Shown here in pieces: positions 1 to 7,923 of a stretch of DNA of 64,000 bases (within the stretch, counting starts at the first letter, position 1; each line of letters begins with the position of its first letter). Under the pieces are notes generated by a model. That model worked only from the letters and a program-made list of their open reading frames with translations. It had not been told where the DNA came from and ran no database searches. Source of the stretch: JAGQPD01 sp020426865 (GTDB lineage: Bacteria; Planctomycetota; Planctomycetia; Pirellulales; Pirellulaceae); assembly GCA_041399065.1 (NCBI GenBank), contig JAWKTN010000006.1, positions 248,001-312,000 of the forward strand, read 5' to 3'. The position numbers were made by a program, and so were the translations under genes.

Positions 1-1207
1 CGTTGGCATCCGCATCGGCCAGCAATTCGGCCTGCTCACTCCGCAATATTCGCAGCCAGCACCGATCATTGGACCCCATCTGTGCGGAGAGGCGATGCAA
101 GGCGGTGGCGGCCATGTGTCGCTGGAGCGCGGCGTCGGCCTGTGTGAATTGTTCGTCAATCAAGATGAACAGCCGCTTGTGTCGTCCGGCCGCAGGAGTT
201 CCCCGGCGAGCTTCCACGGTCCATTGCAGCACGCGCCTGCCACTTCCAGCAAACGGGGACTCGCCTGCCGTTACCGACAGCGATACCGGACCACCTCGGC
301 CGGGCGGAAAACCGTATTGCATCGTGGCCACGAAATCCTCCACGTGAATCGCCGCCGTATCGGGACTGACATCACGTACCAACGATGCGAAGGTGTTTTC
401 GTAACTGGCAGTTCGACTCCAGACCGGCAATTCGATTGTCGCCAATTCCCGAGCTGCTGCCAGCCGAACGAGCGGCTGCGAGTTGGACTGCCAAAGAAAT
501 GCCCGGTCGTACCCCGGCGAAAGTGGCAGCTCAATTCCGCGGGGGATTAATCCCGCCACTAAGTCCAAAGAACCATGCCACGCCGTTGAATCCCCTACCG
601 GCGACCCCAATCCGTTTGTAGCATCCAGACCCGTGACACTAACAGTCGAGCTGTTGTCGTCGGACACGCCGGTGTCTGTTTCGCTTGCCACTTGCGATCG
701 CGCGCTGCCCGTTCGCGGTTCGGCGCCCCCGTCCGCTGGCGAGGACGCAACTGAACTGCGATCGGTCGCCGTCGTCGTCATCGCTGGATGGACGCTGTCA
801 ACCGATGAGGTCCCGTCGAGCAACGTCACGGCGGATGAGCCGCCGCGCCCCGTTTGAGCGCTTCGCCACATGGTCGCCGTCAATGCCAGCAACAACGTCG
901 CCGCCACAGCCGCGGCCGTCCATCCGCGGTGCCACCGCCAGGCTCGCGCTCGGCGCACTGATCGCAGCGAACGCAGCAAATGCATCGGCACCGCGACGTC
1001 GCGCAGGGCGTCGTCGATCGCCATCTCTTCGGTGGCACTTCGCAATCGATCGCGAAATCCAGCCGGGATCGGCACCTCAGACAAGGCCGTGTCCACGTGC
1101 TGGTCGTCCCAGTTGCGCACGTCCCGCAACCGCGCTAACATGCCGCCCGGTACCGGTACGTCCCGAAGCCGATTATCCAACCATGCGTCTTTGTTTGCGT
1201 CGGTCAT
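1..1207 (-). CDS. YfbK-like vWA membrane protein beside an ECF sigma factor (3' end outside window)
   Basis: The frame is open from an ATG at 1207 to the window edge (about 402 codons), so the C-terminus is missing. Residues 9-28, 38-56 and 64-82 are three copies of a motif of the form LxxVPVPxxxxxRLR, followed by one membrane segment at about 98-113 and then a long Ser/Thr/Gly-rich stretch. The later part contains AIHVEDFVATMQYGFPP, which resembles the conserved segment of the vWA_N domain of YfbK-type proteins, and then LFILIDEQFT where a vWA domain normally starts with DxSxS. The metal site (MIDAS) therefore looks degenerate. It lies 87 bases downstream of an ECF sigma gene on the same strand, so a role as membrane partner or anti-sigma factor is a reasonable inference, with the N-terminal repeats in the cytoplasm. 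The vWA assignment is by eye only. Confidence 0.75.
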   Translation of the reverse strand, partial: MTDANKDAWLDNRLRDVPVPGGMLARLRDVRNWDDQHVDTALSEVPIPAGFRDRLRSATEEMAIDDALRDVAVPMHLLRSLRSVRRARAWRWHRGWTAAAVAATLLLALTATMWRSAQTGRGGSSAVTLLDGTSSVDSVHPAMTTTATDRSSVASSPADGGAEPRTGSARSQVASETDTGVSDDNSSTVSVTGLDATNGLGSPVGDSTAWHGSLDLVAGLIPRGIELPLSPGYDRAFLWQSNSQPLVRLAAARELATIELPVWSRTASYENTFASLVRDVSPDTAAIHVEDFVATMQYGFPPGRGGPVSLSVTAGESPFAGSGRRVLQWTVEARRGTPAAGRHKRLFILIDEQFTQADAALQRHMAATALHRLSAQMGSNDRCWLRILRSEQAELLADADAN

Positions 1208-1294
1208 CGCCTACTCCCTCACGCCCATCGACGGTCTTGGGATCCTCAGCTATTGGTCGCCCTTGCGGTCATGCACCGATCGATCGTCATGTTG

Positions 1295-1795
1295 CTACTT
1301 CGTCGATTCGGATACCAAAAATTGTCGCAGCCGGTCTCGCGCCCGACTCACTCGCGACAATACCGTGCCCAACGGCACGCTCAACATGTCCGCTACTTCC
1401 TGATGCGTTAGTTCACCAACCACAACCAACAACAACGTCTCTCGCAACGCCTCCGGCAGTTTTGTCAACGCCCGCTGCATCTCGTCGCTGTATGTGTCCG
1501 CCACCGGATCCCGGTCATGGACCTCGACCTCTAGTTCCGTCTCTCCGCCAAAAACACTCGGCAACTTGCGCCGCCGCCAACGGTCTACCGCTCGACGCCG
1601 CAAGATCGATACCAACCACGCTCGCCCACCACGCTCGCTTACATAACCCTCCCGACTCGTCCACGCCGATCGGAATGTCTCCTGCACCAAGTCCTCCGCT
1701 TCGTGGGCGTCCCCCACCATGCGATAGGCCATCCGATACAGCACCACCCCATGCTCATCGACCAAGACATCGAATTCAGCTTGCGTCAGCGGCAA
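1295..1795 (-). CDS. RNA polymerase ECF-type sigma factor
   Basis: A 166-residue sigma-70 family regulator of the extracytoplasmic function group. Region 2 (about residues 8-75) contains the core-binding and -10 recognition helices, with EAEDLVQETF. Region 4 (about 110-160) has ALTKLPEALRETLLL and the helix-turn-helix segment LTHQEVADMLSVPLGTVLSR. Length is normal for ECF factors. The start is a TTG with a good GAGGGG Shine-Dalgarno about six bases upstream; no nearby ATG fits as well. The downstream gene on the same strand is a membrane protein with repeated N-terminal motifs, the usual arrangement for a sigma factor and its regulator. Target promoters cannot be inferred from this window. 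Confidence 0.93.
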   Translation of the reverse strand: MPLTQAEFDVLVDEHGVVLYRMAYRMVGDAHEAEDLVQETFRSAWTSREGYVSERGGRAWLVSILRRRAVDRWRRRKLPSVFGGETELEVEVHDRDPVADTYSDEMQRALTKLPEALRETLLLVVVGELTHQEVADMLSVPLGTVLSRVSRARDRLRQFLVSESTK

Positions 1796-2100
1796 ACGTC
1801 ACCCCTCATCCATTTCGACCACCAACCTCCGGTCGTCGTCACAATTTGGGGCCTTACCCCCATCTTTTCGCGGTCGTATCTGCAATTTATTCCCGGATCA
1901 AGACATTTTTTGGCTTGAACTTGGGTTCCGGGCGACGCACCCCCAAGTCCACTTCCAATTCCACCTGCCCGATTTCCACCCGCCTAACCCGTCCATCCCA
2001 ACTCCAACTTAGACAATTCTAAACAAAGCCATCCATCCTGGCGAGCAACCGGGAACCGGGGGAGGTATCCTATCGGCCCAGATTACTTTGGCCGGTGGAT
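1796..2100. other. Intergenic region with a bulged hairpin, no gene seen
   Basis: This stretch separates the end of the LD-carboxypeptidase gene from the start of the ECF sigma gene, both on the minus strand. It should hold the terminator of the former and the promoter of the latter. CCCGGATCAAG (1892-1902) pairs with CTTGA (1914-1918) and TCCGGG (1927-1932), forming a two-part stem with an 8-base bulge on one side and a T-rich loop. Plus-strand frames across the region are antisense shadows. Confidence 0.5.
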
Positions 2101-3207
2101 TCACCGGGTCGGACAAGCCAACAATCGAATCGTCAGGCCGTCGGCGTCCAGTTCCGCGGGGATCCCGACCGGCAATGTGATGTTACAGGGATCGTGACCG
2201 ACAGGAAAATTCATGACGACCGGAATTCCCAAACCTTTGCAATGGCCGGTCAAGACTTCTTCCATCGTCGTCGTGTATTGATCGAGGGGCTCGTCGTCGC
2301 GGCGTGTGAATTGTCCGAGCACGATACCGGCAGCCTGTTTCAATTTGCCAGCAAGTTGCAATGTTTGTAGCATTCGATCGACGCGATAAGGTGCTTCGCC
2401 GACATCTTCCAGGAATAGGAGCTTTCCCATGGTGTCGATCTCGTAGGGGGTTCCCATCGTGGCGGCCACTAGCGACAAATTTCCTCCCGTCAGTTCCCCC
2501 CGCGCCCTTCCGCCGACCAGTGTTATTGGTGGATGGGCACCGCAATCGAGCTGGCGGCTGTCGCCAGACAGTTGTGCCAGGTTGGTGGTGGGCAACGTCG
2601 CCGAAATCAAATAACCTTCCGCCGGTCTTCCGTGTGGCGGACGATAAGCGTTTCGATGAATCGCGCGCCAAAACCAGTGTGCCGATAATGGTGACAAGTT
2701 AGTGTCGCTTCCAAGCCCCCACATCGGATTGGGGGAATGGAAGGTGACGAGCCCTGTCCGCTGATGGATCGCGATGTGCAACGCCGTAATGTCAGAGAAG
2801 CCAACGAAGACTTTGGGGTGCTGTCGAATCTTCGCGAAATCCAAGGCATCCAAAATGCGCATCGATCCATAGCCGCCGGTGCCGGGAAACACCGCTTGTA
2901 CGTCGTCACGCTCGAAAGCTGACATTAGTTCCGCTGCACGATGACCATCGGCCCCCGCCAGGTAACCATCGGCTCGATACGCCGTGGCCGGTATGATGAC
3001 GTTCAACCCCATCTCGCGCAATCGCTGAGCGGCCAACTCGACGCGCTGCTGGTCGAGCGGCCCGGCCGGTGCTACGAACATCACTGTGTCACCGCGTTCC
3101 AGAGCCTTCGGGCGCAGCAACGGCAACTCCTCGGAATTTGCCGCACGGCACGTCCATGTTACTAACGTTGCGATCAATACCAGCCAGTGTCGTCTTGTCG
3201 CTTGCAC
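2101..3207 (-). CDS. Muramoyltetrapeptide (LD-)carboxypeptidase, peptidase family S66, exported
   Basis: Peptidoglycan-recycling type serine peptidase that removes the terminal D-Ala from murein tetrapeptides. Family S66 signatures are clear: FVAPAGP near the N-terminus, GTGGYGSMRILDALDF with the nucleophile Ser in GGYGS, FVGFSDITALH, and a late FPVGHDP supplying the catalytic His. A signal peptide (WLVLIATLVTWTCRAAN) points to export, unlike cytosolic E. coli LdcA. I chose a GTG at 3207: it has GGAAAGAGG about six bases upstream and begins directly with the signal peptide. A longer in-frame start at 3348 would overlap the upstream gene and translate a 15-bp tandem repeat. Length from 3207 is 368 residues, somewhat longer than cytosolic homologues because of the signal sequence. 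Confidence 0.87.
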   Translation of the reverse strand: MQATRRHWLVLIATLVTWTCRAANSEELPLLRPKALERGDTVMFVAPAGPLDQQRVELAAQRLREMGLNVIIPATAYRADGYLAGADGHRAAELMSAFERDDVQAVFPGTGGYGSMRILDALDFAKIRQHPKVFVGFSDITALHIAIHQRTGLVTFHSPNPMWGLGSDTNLSPLSAHWFWRAIHRNAYRPPHGRPAEGYLISATLPTTNLAQLSGDSRQLDCGAHPPITLVGGRARGELTGGNLSLVAATMGTPYEIDTMGKLLFLEDVGEAPYRVDRMLQTLQLAGKLKQAAGIVLGQFTRRDDEPLDQYTTTMEEVLTGHCKGLGIPVVMNFPVGHDPCNITLPVGIPAELDADGLTIRLLACPTR

Positions 3208-3243
3208 ACCCAACCTCTTTCCAAGGATGCCACTACCGGAAGT

Positions 3244-3303
3244 CGTCCCCAGGAAGACCGTCCCCAGGAAGACCGTCCCCAGGAAGACCGTCCCCAGGAA
3301 GAC
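3244..3303. repeat. Four perfect 15-bp tandem repeats
   Basis: The unit CGTCCCCAGGAAGAC (plus strand) is repeated four times without mismatch. It fills the gap between the stop codon of the upstream minus-strand gene, which begins inside the last unit, and the preferred start of the LD-carboxypeptidase. On the coding strand it lies in the 5' leader. Because the unit is five codons long, copy-number changes would keep any read-through frame open. Confidence 0.95.
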
Positions 3304-4910
3304 TATTCCTGATCGAGAGATGATTCGCGCTGCGCAGGTTGTGGCCACGCAACATCCTGGGCGCCGCGGTGCCGATCCAGCACGTTCCGCTGAAAACGGC
3401 GATCGCCCTGACTATTTCGCCAAACCATCATCGCGACCAATCCGATCGCTGTCAAAGCCGCAATTCCCAGCAGCAGGCCCCACCAGTCATTGTCGTCGCG
3501 CCGAACAAGCTCCGTTAACTCCACTCGCCCCCCCACCAGTAATGGGCTTTGCATCATTGGCTCAGGATCCATCGGCTTTCTATCGGTGAGAAACTTAGAT
3601 GGATACGCGTAGACCTTCAAGAAATTACCGCTGACGGTCACCTCTTCGCGGATGACTTCCCCTTCCCTCATGCCCGGCGGCAAATCACGTACACAGGCGA
3701 CGATCGGAAAATTTCGCAGCGTTCTCCCCTCGACGTCATCAGCGCTCGTCAAAATCCGTATCGGCAAATCGAGTGTTACGAAAACCTCCAACTCATAGTA
3801 ATGGTCGATGCCAAATCGCGAGCGGATATCGTTGTCGTTGACCACGATTCGCAAAGCGCGACGGGCAACCCCACGATATGCCAACCGACAGCCTCGATAG
3901 TTATCGGGGGACGCAAGCAACTGCGCCACGTTGATGCTGGGCAAATGTACGCCGTTCATCTTCTCGCGCACTGACAGTCTGTCGTCGTCGGGCAGCTGTC
4001 GCTCCATGCCCATTAGTTGGTAAAACGGCTCGCGATCGGCATGTGTCAATTCCCGACGGTCTTGTACGTCATCCAACAAGCCCACATCAAATCGGTGCTG
4101 GCCCAGTTCTGCCGTCGCCGCAGTGACCCCCAGTATCTTGTCCACTTGAGTCGGGTGCCAGGCAATTCGCTGGGCGGCCATCACAACGGTTGGCGCACCT
4201 TGGAAAGCGTCGCCATTTGCCGCGTCATTGGGTTTATCGGCCGCGGCGCTTTCTTGATTGCTGCCACGGGGTGCCGACCCACGCTTTAAGAACATTCCGA
4301 CGGCCGACACATGTTGAGGGGAAAATGCGTTCGCCGATTCTGCCTGCGTCCAGGCCAAAGGAACGTGGCCAACCAGTAGCTCGACATGCCGCGCGTCATG
4401 GTCCAATTGCACCCATGCGCGGTAATACTGTTTCATCTGCCAGCGGTCCGCCATCGCGGGAGATAGCCGGATGGCTTGGAATTCCTTCACCACGCCAGAG
4501 ATGGTCCGAATGTCGCCACGGTAATCTTGCGGGGCGCCCTCCAGTTGCGTCCAGGCGGGTGCATTGGTTGCCCAACGCTGCAGTGCGTCCAATGGTATCT
4601 TTGGAAAGACATGAAGAATGCGAACCAGCACCTCTTCTTCTTCGCTGCGATAGTCGCTACCGTCGACAAAGAACGACAATTGACTGTCGTCGATCCCCAA
4701 CGCATTGAGCGTTTGCCGCGAAGTTAGGGTCTCGATCGATTTCGAACGTTCGTCCGCATCTGCATGGCGGTCGTCGGTGATGACGCCCATCATTATGATC
4801 AGCGTCATACCAAAAACAGTTGGCACCCTCGAGCCGGCGAGCCGTGCGCGGCTTAATCGACGGTGGGTGGGGAGGGGAACGGCTGGAATGTCGAACGATC
4901 GGCGGTTCAC
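3303..4910 (-). CDS. Unknown membrane-anchored protein with two copies of a YRG-type repeated domain
   Basis: A 535-residue protein I do not recognise. The start is a GTG at 4910 whose last two bases join the stop of the upstream gene (GTGA overlap), implying translational coupling. An N-terminal hydrophobic stretch (about 32-46, VFGMTLIIMMGV) and a C-terminal membrane segment (about 477-495, followed by basic residues) suggest that most of the chain is outside the cytoplasm. Residues about 129-212 and 337-438 are two divergent copies of one domain: an opening YRG, then a G-V-x-R/K-x-x-x-x-I strand, an aromatic pair (YY), and a closing G-x-F-L-K. Each is preceded by an acidic helical stretch. 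The upstream gene carries a third copy. The strand pattern could be a small beta-barrel (OB-like), but that is inference. Confidence 0.8.
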   Translation of the reverse strand: MNRRSFDIPAVPLPTHRRLSRARLAGSRVPTVFGMTLIIMMGVITDDRHADADERSKSIETLTSRQTLNALGIDDSQLSFFVDGSDYRSEEEEVLVRILHVFPKIPLDALQRWATNAPAWTQLEGAPQDYRGDIRTISGVVKEFQAIRLSPAMADRWQMKQYYRAWVQLDHDARHVELLVGHVPLAWTQAESANAFSPQHVSAVGMFLKRGSAPRGSNQESAAADKPNDAANGDAFQGAPTVVMAAQRIAWHPTQVDKILGVTAATAELGQHRFDVGLLDDVQDRRELTHADREPFYQLMGMERQLPDDDRLSVREKMNGVHLPSINVAQLLASPDNYRGCRLAYRGVARRALRIVVNDNDIRSRFGIDHYYELEVFVTLDLPIRILTSADDVEGRTLRNFPIVACVRDLPPGMREGEVIREEVTVSGNFLKVYAYPSKFLTDRKPMDPEPMMQSPLLVGGRVELTELVRRDDNDWWGLLLGIAALTAIGLVAMMVWRNSQGDRRFQRNVLDRHRGAQDVAWPQPAQRESSLDQE

Positions 4911-5878
4911 AGAGCATCCCTCGGCGGTGTATGTGGACTTTCCCATTGCGCGAAATCGGGTGCGGCGGCCTCGGTGATCGAACGGGTGGGCCGTCGATAG
5001 CCGCGCCAGACGCGCCACGAAAACAACGCGGCGACAGTGGCCGCCAGCAGGACCCAGCCGACGAATTCGAGCGGACTGGGTAATGGTCGATCGGGTGCTG
5101 GTGACGTAGTAACTGGCGGTGTCCATTCCAAGGGCGCACGAGCCAATACCAATGGTGCCGTGCGGGGGCCTTCAACCGCCTCGTACGCCCATCGTTTGAA
5201 GAAGATTCCCGTGAAAGTAACGGACTCGTTCAGCGTCATGCCTTCCGGAAACTCGTTGGGCATTTCCAAGCTGTAGACCACCACAGGGATCTCTGATTCC
5301 GACGTCGTTGATAACCAGCATTGCCAGTAGGCCTCAATGCCAGCCTCGTTGGGTGGCGCCACGATTCGATGTGCCCGTCGGACTGTCCCCTCGACACGGA
5401 CGGCACAACCGCGGTAGGCAGGCGACTGCCGTTGCAACTGCAGTGGTCCAACCGGATAGCGGGGCGCATCGGGAACGAGCGGCGATGGTAGAGCCTTCAG
5501 TTTAGCGAGGATGCCGTACCATGCGGTGGACTCGGCGGCGCGAAACACCGTATCGTCACGAACGGTCGACAACCACTGCGGATTGATCGTGCCCCACAGC
5601 CTACCGTTTTCCGACGGCACGACGTTCGCAGGCGGCGACTCCGTTGCATCGGCCCCATCTACCTGACTCGGTTGTGTGACGGATAGGTGGCCTTCTTGTG
5701 CATCGCCCGAGCGGAACATCCACCGCCAATTGTCCGGGCGGCGCGCCCGTTGCATCATTACCAGGACCAGCACCAGCGCGATAATCAACGTGGCCAATCG
5801 CAGCTGGACTCGCCACGGAAACGCTTGCCGCGATTTGATGAGAGCCTGGCGACGGGCTTCATCGGCCAGTCGGTTCAT
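4907..5878 (-). CDS. Unknown bitopic membrane protein with one YRG-type domain
   Basis: A 323-residue protein with membrane segments near both ends (about 24-42 and 271-291), leaving a large loop. The loop holds a helical part (about 101-130, VRDDTVFRAAESTAWYGIL) followed by the same domain that occurs twice in the next gene: AYRGCAVRVEGTVRRAHRI, an aromatic YWQCWL strand, then NESVTFTGIFFKRWAYEA. Shared positions are clear when the copies are laid side by side (YRG; GxxRRAxRI; VTxxGxFxK; AY). The stop overlaps the next start by four bases, so the two proteins are probably made together and may form a complex. I know of no named family for this domain; planctomycete-specific is a guess. Confidence 0.8.
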   Translation of the reverse strand: MNRLADEARRQALIKSRQAFPWRVQLRLATLIIALVLVLVMMQRARRPDNWRWMFRSGDAQEGHLSVTQPSQVDGADATESPPANVVPSENGRLWGTINPQWLSTVRDDTVFRAAESTAWYGILAKLKALPSPLVPDAPRYPVGPLQLQRQSPAYRGCAVRVEGTVRRAHRIVAPPNEAGIEAYWQCWLSTTSESEIPVVVYSLEMPNEFPEGMTLNESVTFTGIFFKRWAYEAVEGPRTAPLVLARAPLEWTPPVTTSPAPDRPLPSPLEFVGWVLLAATVAALFSWRVWRGYRRPTRSITEAAAPDFAQWESPHTPPRDAL

Positions 5879-6066
5879 GAATGGACTCCGGCGACGAAAA
5901 CGATGGATCGGGAGAACGTAGGTATTCGATCTGCGGACCAGACAGCATTGTTTCGAACGTCCGGTACCGAATTCTATCGTATCACAGATTCATCCACACG
6001 GCGGTTAATCCGCGAAAACCGGTGGTCGTACGGTGCGTCTTCGACCTGCTCAGAATCGCTCCATGG

Positions 6067-6231
6067 CTACGAGGCGGAATCGCCGACGTGATCCGGCAAG
6101 TGGAATCGAAAGAGCTGCTGCCCCTGATCGACCCGGTCGCCAACCTTCCGAACTTCGCCATCGAGTCCGACCGATGAATCCCTGGCGATGACGTGGGCGA
6201 TGACGTGGGCGATGACGTGGGGGGCACTCAC
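6067..6231 (-). CDS. Possible 54-residue protein overlapping the nucleoside phosphorylase stop; lipoyl-like pattern
   Basis: A GTG at 6231 overlaps the TGA of the phosphorylase gene (GTGA). The frame gives 54 residues: three tandem HVIA units from a 12-bp repeat, then SSVGLDGEVRKVGDRVDQGQ followed by QLFRF. That second part loosely matches the second half of biotinyl/lipoyl-like domains (DG-x-V-x-x-V-G-D-x-V-x-x-G-Q-x-L), but the acceptor lysine segment is absent. It may be a remnant, a real small protein, or chance. An alternative frame from a GTG at 6227 is low-complexity and less convincing. Confidence 0.35.
   Translation of the reverse strand: MSAPHVIAHVIAHVIARDSSVGLDGEVRKVGDRVDQGQQLFRFHLPDHVGDSAS
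6184..6219. repeat. Three perfect 12-bp tandem repeats
   Basis: GGCGATGACGTG occurs three times in succession just after the nucleoside phosphorylase stop codon. The unit length is a multiple of three, and in one minus-strand frame it encodes HVIA three times. It is the second short in-frame tandem repeat at a gene boundary on this strand, the other being at 3244-3303. Confidence 0.95.
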
Positions 6232-7076
6232 GATGAGCGGTCTTCTGCCAGTTTTCTCAAGACCCCCAAGGCGATTCGACGCATCTTTGGCTCGGCCGTC
6301 TTTGCCGCCGCGATGACATCGGCACCGCACGTCGGTGATAGGCTGTCCGGACGACATACATTGGTAACCGCCGACAATGCCAAGACGCGCAAACCTAAAT
6401 GCACGGCCACGATGACCTCTGTCACGGTCGACATGCCGACCACGTCCGCCCCTAGTTTGCGCAAGAGTCGATATTCCGCGCGGGTCTCGTAGTTGGGGCC
6501 CAGCAATCCCACGTAGACGCCGCGATGGACGGCAAAGTCCTGTTTGCGGCCAACCTGCCGCGCCCATTCGACAAGCTGTGGATCGTAGGGATGCGACCGA
6601 TCGGGAAAACGACGTGCAAGCCGAGCGTCGGCCAGCCCCCTGAGTGGATTGCGAAACGTGAAATCGATGTGATCATCCAGTACCATGATTTCGCCAGTTC
6701 GGTAGATCGGATTCAACCCACCGCTGGCATTGGAAACGATCAAGATCTCTATCCCCATTTCCTTCATGACTCGGATAGGAAAGGTCACTTCGGCCGGAGA
6801 GTAGCCCTCGTAGAGATGGTATCGACCCTCCATCGTCACGACGCCGATGCCGGCCACGTGACCGCAAATCAGCTGGCCGCGATGCCCCGTGGCCGTTGTT
6901 CGCGGGAAATGTGGTATCCGCTCGTAATCGACTTCCACGTCTCGCTCGATATGTTGAGCAAAATCCCCCAATCCCGTCCCCAGAATGATGCCGACGCGTG
7001 GCTGACCGTTCCATAGTGACCTAATCGCGACAGTTGCCGAGTTGATCTGTGATTGCCAATCGTCCTGTGCCTCCAC
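6228..7076 (-). CDS. Purine nucleoside phosphorylase (trimeric PNP/MTAP family)
   Basis: Cleaves purine (deoxy)ribonucleosides with phosphate to a free base and (deoxy)ribose-1-phosphate. Family motifs are all present: the phosphate loop GIILGTGLG, GRYHLYEGY, SNASGGLNP with the base-pocket region, GPNYETRAEYRLL, and GMSTVTEV. I prefer a GTG start at 7076 because GGAG lies six bases upstream and the glycine loop then falls near residue 33, as in typical trimeric PNPs of about 275-290 residues (282 here). An in-frame TTG at 7121 would add 15 unsupported residues. It lies downstream of deoC on the same strand; deoxyribose-1-phosphate from this enzyme, after mutase action, feeds DeoC. Confidence 0.94.
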   Translation of the reverse strand: MEAQDDWQSQINSATVAIRSLWNGQPRVGIILGTGLGDFAQHIERDVEVDYERIPHFPRTTATGHRGQLICGHVAGIGVVTMEGRYHLYEGYSPAEVTFPIRVMKEMGIEILIVSNASGGLNPIYRTGEIMVLDDHIDFTFRNPLRGLADARLARRFPDRSHPYDPQLVEWARQVGRKQDFAVHRGVYVGLLGPNYETRAEYRLLRKLGADVVGMSTVTEVIVAVHLGLRVLALSAVTNVCRPDSLSPTCGADVIAAAKTAEPKMRRIALGVLRKLAEDRSS

Positions 7077-7203
7077 TTGCGTCTCCGTTTCCTGCCATCC
7101 GCCCAGCAACCGGGCAGCCAACGCGACTCCGGCAATCGCCGATCGCCGCGGCGATCGGCAGATTGCCGGTACGATTCGAATGCCTGTATCGAAAATCTAA
7201 GGT

Positions 7204-7923
7204 CTAATAGCCCGCTTGTCGTCCCGGTTGACCGCCAACGATCATCTCGGTAGCACTGGTGCCAATGCGAGTTGCCCCGGCGTCGTACATTCTCTTTGCG
7301 TCTTCGTAATTGCGGATCCCCCCGGCTGCCTTGACCTGCATCGTTGGGCCACAGTGAGTACGCATGAGCCGCACATCCTCGACCGTCGCGCCACGATAGT
7401 CGAATTGGCCGGTTGACTGTTTGACGAATCCAAATCCGGTGCTGGTCTTCACGAAATCGACCCCCGCGTCACGGCAGATTTCACATAAGCGAATCTTCAG
7501 GGTGTCATCGGGCAAAAAGTCGTTTTCGAAAATGACCTTCGTGATGGCGCCATGGCGTCGCGATACGTCGACCACAGCCACGATGTCGCGCGCGACAAAA
7601 TCCCATTCGCCCTGGATCACCATGCCAATGTTGACCACCATGTCCAATTCCCGAGCACCTTGCTGACACGCCCCGTCGGCTTCAAACTGCTTGGTTTGGG
7701 TAGCATGGGAACCGTGCGGGAATCCAATTACCGTACCGACCGCGACAGAGCTGCCTTGAAGCAGTCGGGCAGCCAGGGCAACCGCGTAGGGTTTGACGCA
7801 CACGCTGGCTACCCCCAACCGGTTGGCCATCTGACATCCTTCATAAATGTCGACGTCCGTCAACGTGGGGTGCAACAGCGCGTGATCGATGATTTTGGCG
7901 AAGGAGCGCGATTCGTGCGACAT
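7204..7923 (-). CDS. deoC: Deoxyribose-phosphate aldolase
   Basis: Class I aldolase that splits 2-deoxyribose-5-phosphate into glyceraldehyde-3-phosphate and acetaldehyde in the cytosol. The Schiff-base lysine is in FVKTSTGF (K159), the second active-site lysine in VKAAGGI (K198), and the catalytic Asp in ELDMVVNIG (D94), all as in the E. coli enzyme. The ATG at 7923 gives 239 residues, the usual length; an in-frame TTG at 7947 would add eight residues with no better signal. The purine nucleoside phosphorylase gene follows 127 bases downstream, forming a nucleoside-catabolism pair. Confidence 0.96.
   Translation of the reverse strand: MSHESRSFAKIIDHALLHPTLTDVDIYEGCQMANRLGVASVCVKPYAVALAARLLQGSSVAVGTVIGFPHGSHATQTKQFEADGACQQGARELDMVVNIGMVIQGEWDFVARDIVAVVDVSRRHGAITKVIFENDFLPDDTLKIRLCEICRDAGVDFVKTSTGFGFVKQSTGQFDYRGATVEDVRLMRTHCGPTMQVKAAGGIRNYEDAKRMYDAGATRIGTSATEMIVGGQPGRQAGY

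Noticed and set aside
411..421. GTTCGACTCC resembling a tRNA T-loop
   Set aside because: It lies inside the coding frame of the vWA-type protein, and no acceptor or anticodon stem can be built around it.
685..2022. Long plus-strand open frame of 445 codons over the sigma factor region
   Set aside because: It is Pro/Ser/Arg/Thr-rich with no family resemblance and runs antisense to a clear ECF sigma factor and its partner; it arises from high GC.
3244..3303. Possible CRISPR-like array
   Set aside because: Units are contiguous 15-mers with no spacers and no cas genes in the window.
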